Shown piece after piece: positions 24,027 to 33,793 of a stretch of 64,000 bases of DNA (position 1 is its first letter; each line of letters begins with the position of its first letter). Both the position numbers and the translations under genes were made by a program. This DNA comes from Corynebacterium auriscanis. GTDB lineage: Bacteria > Actinomycetota > Actinomycetes > Mycobacteriales > Mycobacteriaceae. Location of the stretch: assembly GCF_030408435.1 (NCBI RefSeq), contig NZ_CP047046.1:1036572-1100571 (forward strand). The letters run 5' to 3'. Below the pieces are notes generated by a model, which searched no databases, had not been told where the DNA came from, and saw only the letters and a list, made by a program, of their open reading frames with translations.

Positions 24027-26150
24027 ATGGCTTTTGCAGCAGAACGCCCTGAGTTGTCCTATTCCGAGTTCCGTCCCGTGGGGGAGGTGGAACGCACCGC
24101 GGGCCAGTTTGAGGTCATCAGTGAATACAAGCCCGCCGGCGACCAGCCCCACGCCATCGCCGAGCTGGCGGAGCGGTTGGACCGCGGTGAACGCGATGTG
24201 GTTCTCATGGGTGCGACCGGCACTGGTAAATCTGCAACGGCAGCGTGGTTGATCGAGAAGGTGCAGCGGCCCACCTTGGTGATGGCGCCGAATAAGACGT
24301 TGGCTGCCCAGCTGGCCAACGAGTTGCGCAGTCTGCTGCCTAACAACGCGGTGGAATACTTCGTTTCTTACTACGACTACTACCAACCCGAGGCGTATAT
24401 CGCGCAGACCGATACCTACATTGAAAAGGACTCGTCCATTAACGAGGACGTGGAGCGGTTGCGCCACTCGGCTACATCCAACCTGCTATCGCGCCGTGAC
24501 GTGGTGGTGGTGAGCTCCGTGTCCTGCATCTATGGCCTGGGTACGCCACAGTCCTACCTAGATAGGTCCGTCATGTTGAAAGTGGGTGAGGAAATCGACC
24601 GGGATCAGTTCCTGCGCCTGCTGGTAGACATTCAATACACACGCAACGATATGTCCTTCACCCGCGGCGCATTCCGTGTGAAGGGCGATACCGTGGACAT
24701 CATTCCGGCGTACGAGGAGCTGGCCGTGCGCGTGGAATTCTTCGGCGACGAGATCGACGCACTGTACTATATCCACCCCCTGACCGGCGACGTGATCCGA
24801 GAGGTCGACGAGCTGCGCATTTTCCCGGCAACTCACTACGTAGCGGGCCCGGAGCGCATGGAAAAGGCCATCGCGGCGATCAAGGAGGAACTTGAGCAGC
24901 GCCTAGGAGAGCTGGAGAATCGCGGTAAGTTGCTGGAAGCGCAACGGTTGCGGATGCGTACGGAATACGACCTGGAGATGATTCAACAGGTGGGGTTTAC
25001 CAGTGGCATCGAGAACTACTCGCGCCATATCGACGGCCGACCCGCGGGTAGTGCCCCGGCCACGCTGATCGACTATTTCCCCGAGGACTTTTTGACCATT
25101 ATCGATGAGTCCCACGTGACGGTCCCGCAGATCGGTGGCATGTTCGAAGGCGATATGTCCCGCAAGCGCAACCTAGTCGAGCATGGATTTCGCCTGCCGA
25201 GCGCGCTGGACAACCGCCCGTTGACGTGGGAGGAGTTCGACGATCGCAAGGGCCAGTGCGTGTACATGTCCGCCACGCCCGGTGATTACGAAATTGCCGC
25301 CGCCGGTGGCGAATTCGTTGAACAGGTCATTCGCCCCACGGGCTTGGTGGATCCAAAGGTCGAGGTGCGGCCGACGAAGGGGCAGATCGACGATCTGATC
25401 GAACAGATCCGCCAACGCACAGAAAAGAACGAGCGCGTATTGGTGACCACCCTGACCAAGCGCATGGCGGAGGACCTCACGGACTACCTGCTGGAACATG
25501 GAGTGAAGGTCCGCTACATGCACTCCGATATCGACACGCTCAAACGTGTGGAGTTGCTGCGCCAGCTGCGGTTGGGCGAATACGACGTGCTGGTCGGCAT
25601 CAACCTGTTGCGTGAGGGCCTGGATTTGCCGGAGGTATCCCTTGTGGCAATTCTCGATGCGGACAAAGAGGGATTCCTGCGCTCCACGCGTTCGTTGATC
25701 CAGACGATCGGTCGCGCTGCCCGTAACGTGTCCGGCGAAGTGATCATGTACGCGGACAAAGTTACCGACTCCATGCAGTACGCCATCGATGAGACCGAGC
25801 GGCGTCGAGCCAAACAAATCGAGTACAACAAAGAACATGGCATCGATCCGCAACCACTGCGAAAGAAGATTGCCGACATTCTGGATCAGGTCGCTGAATT
25901 GGAAGGCAAGCAAGCAGCAGATGACGCGGCTGCTTCCCTTTCATCCGACGCCGCCGTGGCCTCCCCGGGTATCGACCGTGAGCAGGCGGGGGATATGGCC
26001 CGGCCACAGTTGGAAAAGCTCATCAGTGATTTGACCGAACAGATGAAGGCGGCGGCGCGTGAATTGAAGTTTGAGTTAGCTGGCCGATTGCGCGATGAGA
26101 TCCAAGATTTGAAGAAGGAACTGCGGGGCATGAAGGAAGCCGGGCTGTAA
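24027..26150 (+). CDS. uvrB: Excinuclease ABC subunit B
   Basis: 707 residues. UvrB is the damage-verifying helicase-like subunit of nucleotide excision repair, working with UvrA (at 37887) and UvrC. It has Walker A GATGTGKS near residue 62, the beta-hairpin [26 protein letters not shown], the motif [10 protein letters not shown] near 359, and helicase motifs V-VI ([23 protein letters not shown]). The C-terminal UVR coiled coil for UvrC binding is [23 protein letters not shown] 24027 follows coaE after 10 bases, with little ribosome binding site, so translation may be coupled to coaE. Confidence 0.97.
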   Translation: MAFAAERPELSYSEFRPVGEVERTAGQFEVISEYKPAGDQPHAIAELAERLDRGERDVVLMGATGTGKSATAAWLIEKVQRPTLVMAPNKTLAAQLANELRSLLPNNAVEYFVSYYDYYQPEAYIAQTDTYIEKDSSINEDVERLRHSATSNLLSRRDVVVVSSVSCIYGLGTPQSYLDRSVMLKVGEEIDRDQFLRLLVDIQYTRNDMSFTRGAFRVKGDTVDIIPAYEELAVRVEFFGDEIDALYYIHPLTGDVIREVDELRIFPATHYVAGPERMEKAIAAIKEELEQRLGELENRGKLLEAQRLRMRTEYDLEMIQQVGFTSGIENYSRHIDGRPAGSAPATLIDYFPEDFLTIIDESHVTVPQIGGMFEGDMSRKRNLVEHGFRLPSALDNRPLTWEEFDDRKGQCVYMSATPGDYEIAAAGGEFVEQVIRPTGLVDPKVEVRPTKGQIDDLIEQIRQRTEKNERVLVTTLTKRMAEDLTDYLLEHGVKVRYMHSDIDTLKRVELLRQLRLGEYDVLVGINLLREGLDLPEVSLVAILDADKEGFLRSTRSLIQTIGRAARNVSGEVIMYADKVTDSMQYAIDETERRRAKQIEYNKEHGIDPQPLRKKIADILDQVAELEGKQAADDAAASLSSDAAVASPGIDREQAGDMARPQLEKLISDLTEQMKAAARELKFELAGRLRDEIQDLKKELRGMKEAGL

Positions 26151-26231
26151 TCCTGGGCCCAGCGGCGCACGCACTGTCCTGTGCGCATCAGACGGTAGGA
26201 TTGAGCCGGTAAGACAGTTGTAGGAGAGTGG

Positions 26232-26666
26232 ATGTATAACACAATCTTGGTTGGAACTGACGGTTCGAAATCGTCGTTTTTGGCGGTTCGGCGGGCAGCG
26301 GGCATTGCGCATGCAGTGGGTGCCCGGTTGGTACTGGCCAGTGCGTACTACAAGGCCAGTGCGGATGCGATGGCGGCTTCGCGCGGTGAAAGCCGTACCG
26401 TGGTGGGGGACGATGTGGCCGAAGAAATCCTAGGGGATGCGAAGGCCGTGGCCATGGAAGAGGGTGTGTCCGAGCCCAAGCTGGTTCTGCAGGAAGGCAG
26501 TCCCGTGGAAGCCCTGATCGCGGTGGCGACAAAGGAACAGGCGGACCTGCTGGTGGTTGGCAACCGCGGGATTAACTCCCTCACAGGGCGCTTGCTGGGA
26601 AGCGTGCCCGCCGATGCGGCGCGCCAGGCACAGTGTGACGTGATGATTGTGCACACGGTGGACTGA
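26232..26666 (+). CDS. Universal stress protein (UspA family)
   Basis: 144 residues with one Usp domain: N-terminal ILVGTDGSKSS and the ATP-binding loop VVGNRGINSLTGRLLGSVPADAARQAQCDVMIVH (G-2x-G-9x-G(S/T)-like). Cytosolic, probably an ATP- or cAMP-binding dimer. It sits after uvrB as does Rv1636 in M. tuberculosis. ATG 26232 has AGGAGAG upstream. Confidence 0.88.
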   Translation: MYNTILVGTDGSKSSFLAVRRAAGIAHAVGARLVLASAYYKASADAMAASRGESRTVVGDDVAEEILGDAKAVAMEEGVSEPKLVLQEGSPVEALIAVATKEQADLLVVGNRGINSLTGRLLGSVPADAARQAQCDVMIVHTVD

Positions 26667-26712
26667 GGGGCGCAGGGGCTGATCTAGGTTTTAATTCTGG
26701 GCGAATGGCGCC

Positions 26713-26819
26713 ACCGGTGATGTTTGGAATTGCCGCTTTCCTGAATGGGTGTGTGCCGTCGGCCGTGCCCGGTGTGAGCACAACCGGCGATGTTTGGAAT
26801 CGCCGCTTTCCTGAATGGG
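26713..26819. repeat. Two 37-base direct repeats
   Basis: Positions 26713-26749 and 26783-26819 are identical except for two C/T changes (core GATGTTTGGAAT, then GCCGCTTTCCTGAATGGG). The period is 70 bases. They lie between the universal stress gene and the pilus operon terminator. Confidence 0.75.
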
Positions 26820-26852
26820 GCTGCATAGACTTGTGCGGTCGATATGCCCTAT

Positions 26853-26911
26853 AAAACAACTGCTGTATTACGCCTAGCTTCATTGGCGAGGCATAATGCA
26901 GCAGTTGTTTT
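26853..26911 (-). terminator. Terminator of the pilus operon
   Basis: AAAACAACTGCTG (26853-26865) pairs with CAGCAGTTGTTTT (26899-26911), with further inner pairs (TATTA.GCC/GGC.TAATG-like). Read leftward after the base pilin stop, the stem ends in TTTT. The T-run is also present on the plus strand, so it can act in both directions. Confidence 0.75.
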
Positions 26912-26935
26912 GTCTTCTAGTTGTCAGATTGTCTT

Positions 26936-27835
26936 CTAATTGTCAGAGTTATGGGCCTTTCGCCTGAGCATCACAAGAGCACCGAGGAGGACCAAAGCGG
27001 ATCCCACTAACAACGCCACAGCAATTGATGCACCCGTGACAGGGAGCGCGCCATCCCGACTGCCTTCGGCATCGTTAGGGTTTTGGGGAGGTTGCCCTGG
27101 GGCCGTTGGTGGGGTGCTTTCACCCGCTGGCGGTGTGTCTCCTGGGGGAGTGTGGGGAGGAGTACTCGGAGTGGCCGGCGGCGTGTTCCCCGGAGGGGAA
27201 AGCGGGGTGGAGCTAGGCGGCTTCGTTGGAGGAGTAGGCGGGGCCTCATGGGGCGCCGGTTTGGTATTCACTTCAACGTTGTACTGCCATGATCCAGATT
27301 GGCCAATAGGAACTGTGATCAGGAATGGATCGGCAGTTCTATAGTCGAGCCCTGGATTTGGACCTGGCATTTCCGTGATGAGGTAAAGACCTACGGGCAG
27401 ATCATGAAAGACAGCGGTGCCGCGTGCGTTTGTGAAAGCCGTGTAGGTTTCTTCGAAGCCACAAGCCTTCGCCCCAGTGACCGTCATGTCGGTGACGGTG
27501 GAAAAGAAATCTTTGGAGGTAGGGTCGGCGCACCGCACCCGCTGAGCCTGAAACTCAATTCCGGAGATTGGACCAAAGGGCTTTTGATCTTTCCGAGAAT
27601 CGAACCAATTGGGCTCGCCTTTATGAATGGTTAGAGTACCCAGCGCATTCACGTCAAAATCAGGACGGGTAGATGGTTTAGCATCACCGATGATTGTTTT
27701 AGCAGTGGCGATGCTCGCGACGAGAGGAGCGGGGCTTAGAGCCGTGGTGAATACCAGACTTGAAGCGATGACAGCGCGCCTGACCGTCGTGCGAATCGCT
27801 GTAGGGCGGCTATTGCGAGAATTAACCATTTTCAT
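26936..27835 (-). CDS. LPxTG minor pilin, probable base/anchor pilin
   Basis: 299 residues from ATG 27835 (MKMVNSRNSRPTA), behind GAGTGGA and 8 bases after the sortase gene. The signal peptide is VIASSLVFTTALSPAPLVAS. The mature part has an immunoglobulin-like pilin domain with WQYNVEVNTKP, which resembles the pilin motif with its linking Lys. A proline-rich linker (about 60 residues of PP repeats) spans the cell wall. The C-terminal sorting signal is LPVTG, a hydrophobic segment and RRK. The size, Pro-rich tail and last place in the operon suggest it ends the pilus and anchors it to peptidoglycan (SpaB-like). Housekeeping sortase would attach it. Confidence 0.8.
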   Translation of the reverse strand: MKMVNSRNSRPTAIRTTVRRAVIASSLVFTTALSPAPLVASIATAKTIIGDAKPSTRPDFDVNALGTLTIHKGEPNWFDSRKDQKPFGPISGIEFQAQRVRCADPTSKDFFSTVTDMTVTGAKACGFEETYTAFTNARGTAVFHDLPVGLYLITEMPGPNPGLDYRTADPFLITVPIGQSGSWQYNVEVNTKPAPHEAPPTPPTKPPSSTPLSPPGNTPPATPSTPPHTPPGDTPPAGESTPPTAPGQPPQNPNDAEGSRDGALPVTGASIAVALLVGSALVLLGALVMLRRKAHNSDN

Positions 27836-27843
27836 AATTCCAC

Positions 27844-28743
27844 TCACTTGCTTTCTAAGCTTTCTACCTTGCGCTTTTCTCGTCGAATCCACCACACAAG
27901 GATGGTGATGATTGCTAGGGCCAGCGCCATCAGGCCCCACATCCAAGGTTGAATTTTCCATCCCTTGTTGCTGAACGCTTCTTCGTCAGACGGATCCAAT
28001 GGAACGCGCTTGGCATGGACGAGCAGGCGGTGGGTGTTCACACCATATGGGGTGCACGTGACGAGGGTTAACAGGTCTTGTCCAGGCTTGGCTTTTAATC
28101 CATCGATTTGATCGGGTAACACAACTTCTGTGTCGAAAACCTGGTACTTTAGCTTTTCTCCGAATGTGGACACATAGATTGCGTCACCCTTTTTTACATC
28201 GATGAGGTTGTCAAAGAGAGTTGCGTTGGAAAGGCCAGTGTGACCAGTGATGACCGAGTGGAACCCTTTACCGCCCACTGGGAGCGCAGAACCATAGAGG
28301 TGGCCAAGGCCCTTCTGAAGTACTTCATCCGTTGTCCCGTGGTAAACGGGCAGCTGGCTTTCAATGGACGGGATGGAGACAATGCTCATGGCCGACTGTC
28401 CGGATAGTTGCGCGAGGTAGTCCCGGTATTCCGTATTGTCCTCGTTAACACGTGCAAGCCATGGATCAAGGATTGGCCCGTTTGTGTGTTGTTTGTTGTA
28501 TTCCCGAGCCTTTTCAACAGCTTCAGAAAGCTTGTGGGGATCCGCTTGCTGGATATCTTCTTGGTAACGTTGGCTGATTCTATGCTGTTGAAAGTTATTC
28601 CATTGGGAAGCGTAGACCGGATAGAGCATCACGAGCATACCCACGATGATGACAAGTAAAGGCAGGAATGTCTTGCGAAACACCGATGGAGGCTTACCGT
28701 GGGAATTCCTCTGATGCTGCGGCTTCGCGGTGTTAATACTCAT
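27844..28743 (-). CDS. srtC: Class C sortase (pilin polymerase)
   Basis: 299 residues. A membrane-bound transpeptidase that joins pilin LPxTG ends to the pilin-motif lysine of the next subunit. An N-terminal membrane segment (FLPLLVIIVGMLVMLYPVY) and a C-terminal one (WMWGLMALALAIITILVWW) flank the catalytic domain, typical for class C. The active-site Cys is in TLVTCTPYG, the His in ITGHTGLS and the Arg in THRLLVHAKR. A DPW lid motif (ILDPWLAR) is present, which covers the active site in pilus sortases. I prefer the ATG at 28743 over 28749 because ACAGGA is then well spaced. It sits between the major and base pilin genes. Confidence 0.92.
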   Translation of the reverse strand: MSINTAKPQHQRNSHGKPPSVFRKTFLPLLVIIVGMLVMLYPVYASQWNNFQQHRISQRYQEDIQQADPHKLSEAVEKAREYNKQHTNGPILDPWLARVNEDNTEYRDYLAQLSGQSAMSIVSIPSIESQLPVYHGTTDEVLQKGLGHLYGSALPVGGKGFHSVITGHTGLSNATLFDNLIDVKKGDAIYVSTFGEKLKYQVFDTEVVLPDQIDGLKAKPGQDLLTLVTCTPYGVNTHRLLVHAKRVPLDPSDEEAFSNKGWKIQPWMWGLMALALAIITILVWWIRREKRKVESLESK

Positions 28744-28814
28744 GCACATTCCTGTTACTTGTTCGCAAGTGATGCTCTACGGTTAAGGAGTTTTAGCCCC
28801 GCAAAAGCGAGGGC

Positions 28815-28853
28815 AATGATGTGGTGCGTTATCAGCACCCGCACCACATCATT
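28815..28853 (-). terminator. Hairpin between major pilin and sortase genes
   Basis: A perfect 14-base stem (AATGATGTGGTGCG at 28815-28828, complement at 28840-28853), starting 5 bases after the pilin stop and with no T-run. It may attenuate read-through or protect the pilin mRNA 3' end, giving more pilin than sortase. Confidence 0.5.
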
Positions 28854-28858
28854 GGGAG

Positions 28859-30332
28859 TTAGTTACTGCGACGGGAGTTGCGGACAGCCCAGAAAGCTCC
28901 GCCGCCGATGATGGCCAGGCCTGCCAAAACCAGACCGATGAAACCTGCGCCACCGGTGTTGGGTAGACGGTTGGAATCGGTGTAGTTCTTCACTTCGGCC
29001 GTGTACTTGATCGACTCTGGTTGACCCTCTTGGTATTGATCCTTGCGCAGTTCGAAGTGAATCAATTGATCATTGCCGACGTATCCTTCCGGAGCCTTGG
29101 TTTCTTTCAGGCAGTAGTCGGATTGCTTTTCTGTGTTGTCGGCAAAGTCGGTGACGTGGATGCCCTTGATGGAGACCAGACCTTGGTCGTTGGTGGTGAA
29201 CGTCTTTTCGCCGTTGATGGTGAGGGCGTCATCCCCAACTTGCTGGTAACCCCCGTTACCTGCCTGGCACTTAACTACTTGGAACTCGGCACCTTGGAGG
29301 TTCTGGTTGGAGTCACCGTCCACCTTGCGGACTACTACCTGGCCCCAGTAGGTGTGTACCTCGTTGGACTTCTTCTCGGTGTCACTTTCGCTGGAACCGT
29401 TGTTGACGATCAGCGTGGCGTCGTTGGGAACGTGCTCAACGAATTTAGTGGTCTTGGTGGTGATGCTGGTGAAGACCTTCTGATTGGACTTTCCCACGAG
29501 TTTTCCACGACCGGTTTCCGTGAACACGACCTCAATCTGCTGACCAGACTTGGTTACGTTGTAGTCCGTACCAGCCTGCAGTGGGGTAGCGGATTCCTCG
29601 TCGGTTCCAAGAGATACGGTGACGTTTGCGCCTGCCGCATCAAGAGCTTCGTTGAGGGTATCGCGCACGATGTACTTCGTGATGGTTTCACCAGTCGGAA
29701 TACCCGAGCTGATGGTGTACTTGTACTCCTCACCGCTCTGCTTGTCTTGGTCTTCTACCTTCTTTTCGACCGTGACCTCAGAGTTCTTTGGGTAGGCGTG
29801 GACGTTGTAGATCCAGCCGGTGTTGTCCGGATTTGTCATTGGGACGTAAACTAGGAAGGGGGCACCAGGCACCAGACCCGAGTTTTCTGGTACTTCGGTT
29901 TCGGTTACCTTGTACAGTCCCTTTGCAAGGTTTGCGAAGTTCGCTTCGCCCGACTGGTTTGTCGTCTGCTCCTGCGAGTACGCGCCCTGGCCAGCCCAAG
30001 CCGTGGCGGCAGAAGCGTCCTTGATACCGGCTGCTGCTTCCCAGTCGGCGGCTGTGTTCAACGGCCGAACCAGTTCGACCTTGTATTTAATACCGATACC
30101 GGGAGTACCAGTGGGGGATTGAATCTCGGTTCCGTCGCCCTGGGCTCCTTCAGCGCCAATGCGCTTGTGAATCGTGAGGGACAGGGCTTGAGAATTGTCA
30201 ATACTGGAGACTGACTGAGCCTGTGCTGCCGGTAGGGTGCCTTGGGGGGGCAATTCCAGAAGCAATTGGGGCCAGAGCGAGTACCGCAGCCGCGCTAAAA
30301 GACAGCGTCCGCTTTGCGATCAGGGTTGTCAT
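28859..30332 (-). pseudogene. Major pilin (SpaA-like), frameshifted in the signal peptide
   Basis: The shaft pilin. ATG 30332, behind AAAGGAA, starts a signal peptide (MTTLIAKRTLSFSAAAVLAL, then APIASGIA). The mature protein lies in another frame, open from about 30265 to 28859. The two join if one base is removed from the seven-C run (plus strand G at 30244-30250), giving GIAPQGTLPAAQAQS with a good cleavage site. As written the product is shifted to a nonsense frame. The mature part is intact: pilin motif YNVHAYPKN with the polymerising Lys, Cna-B-like domains, E-box YCLKETKAPEGY and sorting signal LPNTG with hydrophobic tail and RRSN. Either a sequencing error, a mutation or a phase-variation switch; everything else in the gene looks selected. 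Confidence 0.8.
30244..30250. repeat. Seven-base G/C homopolymer in the major pilin gene
   Basis: GGGGGGG on the plus strand (CCCCCCC in the gene). Six bases would put signal peptide and mature pilin in one frame; seven, as written, does not. Such tracts are prone to slippage. Confidence 0.8.
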
Positions 30333-30451
30333 GGTGGAAATTCCTTTCAAAGAGGGGGGTGAAGTGAATGTTTAAGATGCACGTAGACGTGGAGGCATGG
30401 GCCCGGCTCGGCACCTCAGAGTGTTGATTGTGGTACGAAGCATTACTGTCC

Positions 30452-33400
30452 TTATGCAGTCTTACGGCGGAGAAGGAGCGAGCACAGGCCTAAAGCGGCT
30501 AGAGCCAGGCCGGCCAAGGCGTTTCGGTAGTAACCGTCGCTACCGGTTTTAGGTAGGTTTCCCTTATGAACATTCGAGACACTCATATATGCAATTGTTG
30601 GAGATGCATTGCCGGACTGAGTCGACTCGACAGCGAGAGAATCAGATAGGATCTCAACACGCGCAGGGTCACGGTCCGTGGCTCCTTCGGACAAACGGAA
30701 CTTCACAGGAGAAGGCAGTAACATAAAGTCCGCTGGAGACCGGTTTTCCACCAAAAAATATTGAGTGTCTGGCTTCAGTACGGCTGTGTAGAAGCCATCT
30801 TGATCTGCGGCGCTCAAAGGCTTAACCACTGCACCCAAGGTTCCATTCGAATTGACGGCATGGATCGTAAATTGGGCGCCTGTGAGCGGAGTAGTGCTAC
30901 CGTCGGCGTTCAGCTTCTTCACCTTTAGGGTGACGTCGCGGTCGTTGGTGACCGGCGCACAGGCATCGTCCTTCTTCTGCCCACCATCCCACGTGAGATC
31001 TGCGTTATTAAACAGGCCGTTGTCTGATTTTCCATCAACACATTGGGCAGTAGTTTCTTGGCTCACATCCTTTGAGGGAGGATTGTAGTTGACCTCGACC
31101 CGGTATCGGTGAGTGGTTCCAGGTGCAATTGGTATATCCCGCGCCAGTTCCCACGGTCCCGTGCCAGGTAGGATTTTTGAACCTTGGGTGATCTGTGCAG
31201 AGGACACTTTGCCTCCTACAACATTTACTAGCTTCGAGAAGCGAGGAGTATCGGAAAGTGTGTAGGTTCGCTGGGTTCCGTCCTTTGGGTTCGAAACAAC
31301 AATCTCGTAGCTGATCGTACGGGTGCCGTTTGGCCCGGGTGCGGCCGAATCTTTCGCATCGATCACGCCGTTGTTGTCAACATCAACCACATCTTTACGG
31401 ATGTCCAAGGAACAACCACCATCAGAGGCCGTGTTGTTCGCAGTTTTGTCATCGCCCTCGTTACCTAACACGCTGGCGGTGTTTTCCACGCAGCCATTGA
31501 TAGAAGACGCGACGTCGGCCTGGAGGGTAAGAGTAGCGTTTTCGCCCCTCCGCAGTGGGCCGTGAAGTGCAACCACTTGCTGTCCATTGACTTGTGGCTG
31601 GAGGTTGCTACTCACCCATCCTGCCGTTGTCTGGGTGATCCTCACATTGCGGTAGCTATTGGGAACCAGATCGTCAACGTTGAAACCGGATGATCCGCAC
31701 GGTCCTAAATTAGTTACCTTAATTTCCCATGTGGCTACGTTATTGCGAATTTCTTTAAGAAACTTTTCCACTTTGAGATCTGTCTTGGGAATTACCAGTG
31801 CATTGGAGGCCGCATCATTGGACTGCGACGTTGGGACGGGAACCTTGTTGACTAGCTCTGCCCGGAAGCCGGATGTATCCTCAATGACCTTCACCTGGAA
31901 ACCGGTGAGCTGCCCATTGAGTCCAAAACCCAGGTTGCCATTTGGGTATGTCCACGTGGTGCCGTAGATTCCCGAAGGGACTCGATTGCCCAAAGGGTCG
32001 GTTAGCCGTGAAAGATCGGTTTGCTGCCGAACGCCGGTACGCACATTGACACGTTCCAGAATGCTTGAACCATTTTGGATTCCGTAGACCCAATCGCTTG
32101 TCGTTCCGTCTGGTCGGACCAAGTATGTGTAGTCGTTGGAGTTGAGTTCAGTCCCGGTTCGTCGCGCGGCCGTCTTTGAGTAGCCTGTTGCTCCCCAGCT
32201 CAGCGTGTACATGTTTTTCGTTCCCGATTGGGATGAGTTGGAGAATACGTAGGTACCGTCCGACAGGATGGTTCCGGAGGTAATTCCTCCCCATAGATCA
32301 TTGGGCCACGTTCCAACGCGTTGAGACTGAATACCGTTGATTTTTCCTAAGTCTTGAACTGCTCCGTTGACTGGAGAAATCTTCAGTAGATGGCCAGCGG
32401 GGTACCGAGGATCCTCGTCGTAGGTCTGGGTATTGCTAGACGTGGAAGCAATAGTTTTGATACGGCCTTGGCTCACTGCGTACAGGTAGCCATCCTTTGG
32501 GTTGTAAGCAAGTGCGTTATAGACCCAGTTCGTTTCCGGCCCAACGGCCGTGAACTTGGTGGAACCGTATTCCTGAGTGAACAGTTGGGTGGTGTTGCGT
32601 TCATTGAAGGTCTGCCCAGGATTGGAGTGGGCAGATCGGCCCACCCACACTGTGCCACCTGTCGCAGCACATACACCGGTTCCTACATCGGGATCAGAAC
32701 CGCCGTCTGTCGGAGGAGTGACGTCAGTGCCAGTCTTCACGCCGTCAACGAAGATCGTGGCGCGGGTCGGGCTAGTGGGAATTCTACTGGGGTTACGTTC
32801 CGACCACAGCCAGTTGACATCCACTTGGGTGTTCGCTGGGATTTCAAGCGGAGTTGGTTGGCCGCTTGGGCCTGTGAAACTAAGGCTGAAACAATCCCTA
32901 GTGCTGGTAGCGCCTTCATACGTTTTTTGGAATTGCAGCTTGTAACCCCCAGCGAGAGGGAATTCTTGACCGATTGGTAGCCCCTGGCTGTCATACAGAA
33001 TGGTCTTTGATGCTGCAGTTGTATCGATGATCCCCGCGATCTTTAGCGTGGGTGCCTCAGAAACGTTGATGAGGGAAAAGTTGAACGACGTGGTTGCGCC
33101 ATCGTCGTAGCAGTAACGGATCTTAGAGATTGCAGCACCGGTTGTTCCTCCGATGAGGAAGCTGTCGCTGCCCACAGAAGAGCTTTGCGTTTGCGTGGAC
33201 TTCACGGGTGTGGCGAAATCGTGAGTCGGGGAGACTAAGGGGCCTGGGCTATTTCCCCAGTTTCCAACCGTGCCAGCTACCAGTGCGTACGGCGTGGCCA
33301 TACGCGGTTGGAGACGGGGGACTGCGGGGGCTTTTTCAGATGGTTCCACTTCACTGGTGTTTTCTTGGGCCGACGCCACAAGCGGCGCATTAGCGAGAGA

Positions 33401-33475
33401 ACCGAGGCCAAAGGTCATGGTGAGGGAGATAGCGATTGCCGCGCTGCACGCCCGAACCCTTGCCCGAAAAGTCAT
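30452..33475 (-). CDS. Large LPxTG pilus protein, probable tip pilin
   Basis: 1007 residues from ATG 33475 (MTFRARVRACSAAIAIS), with GAGTGG upstream; in-frame starts at 33499 and 33508 are possible. The signal peptide ends near VASAQ. The N-terminal half has a WD-like surface-protein region (NPKDGYLYAVSQG). The middle has DUF11-like beta repeats (DLKVEKFLKEIRNNVATWEI). Near the C-terminus is a Cna-B-like domain (LKVKKLNADGSTTPLTGAQF), then LPKTG, a membrane segment and RRKTA. First and largest gene of the operon, as for SpaC-like tip adhesins. I see no von Willebrand A MIDAS motif, so its adhesion mode may differ from SpaC. Confidence 0.78.
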   Translation of the reverse strand: MTFRARVRACSAAIAISLTMTFGLGSLANAPLVASAQENTSEVEPSEKAPAVPRLQPRMATPYALVAGTVGNWGNSPGPLVSPTHDFATPVKSTQTQSSSVGSDSFLIGGTTGAAISKIRYCYDDGATTSFNFSLINVSEAPTLKIAGIIDTTAASKTILYDSQGLPIGQEFPLAGGYKLQFQKTYEGATSTRDCFSLSFTGPSGQPTPLEIPANTQVDVNWLWSERNPSRIPTSPTRATIFVDGVKTGTDVTPPTDGGSDPDVGTGVCAATGGTVWVGRSAHSNPGQTFNERNTTQLFTQEYGSTKFTAVGPETNWVYNALAYNPKDGYLYAVSQGRIKTIASTSSNTQTYDEDPRYPAGHLLKISPVNGAVQDLGKINGIQSQRVGTWPNDLWGGITSGTILSDGTYVFSNSSQSGTKNMYTLSWGATGYSKTAARRTGTELNSNDYTYLVRPDGTTSDWVYGIQNGSSILERVNVRTGVRQQTDLSRLTDPLGNRVPSGIYGTTWTYPNGNLGFGLNGQLTGFQVKVIEDTSGFRAELVNKVPVPTSQSNDAASNALVIPKTDLKVEKFLKEIRNNVATWEIKVTNLGPCGSSGFNVDDLVPNSYRNVRITQTTAGWVSSNLQPQVNGQQVVALHGPLRRGENATLTLQADVASSINGCVENTASVLGNEGDDKTANNTASDGGCSLDIRKDVVDVDNNGVIDAKDSAAPGPNGTRTISYEIVVSNPKDGTQRTYTLSDTPRFSKLVNVVGGKVSSAQITQGSKILPGTGPWELARDIPIAPGTTHRYRVEVNYNPPSKDVSQETTAQCVDGKSDNGLFNNADLTWDGGQKKDDACAPVTNDRDVTLKVKKLNADGSTTPLTGAQFTIHAVNSNGTLGAVVKPLSAADQDGFYTAVLKPDTQYFLVENRSPADFMLLPSPVKFRLSEGATDRDPARVEILSDSLAVESTQSGNASPTIAYMSVSNVHKGNLPKTGSDGYYRNALAGLALAALGLCSLLLRRKTA

Positions 33476-33793
33476 AATGTAACCACTCGATTCCGTCATT
33501 GATCCCACTTATGGGGATGCCTTCACTTTGTGATTAATCAGACTACGGCGCGAAAGTTATAGATCATAACTATTAAAGTTTCGTTTGCGGGATGAAATAA
33601 GTAAACAAGATGCTTATTTTTCAATAAATGCGCAGGATTTGTCCTCTTTTTTGAAAACCGACATCGATAGCGCGGTGTCGGTTTCGCTACCCCCTTAGTT
33701 AACCTCTAATGTAACCTGAGTCTCACGCTCAAGATGCGAAACGCGCCGAAGTATGCATCACCCGGCAATGAGTAGTTAATTCGTTTAGTGTGA
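33476..33793. other. Promoter region of the pilus operon
   Basis: 318 AT-rich bases. It contains the inverted repeat GTTATAGATCATAAC (33556-33570), a possible operator, and a hairpin AAACCGACA/TGTCGGTTT (33655-33684) nearer the 3' end of the upstream helicase gene, possibly its terminator. No clear -35/-10 pair was assigned. Confidence 0.45.

Noticed and set aside
29021-29854. A 277-codon plus-strand frame across the major pilin gene.
   Set aside because: Antisense to the pilin, whose sorting signal, pilin motif and E-box are clear.
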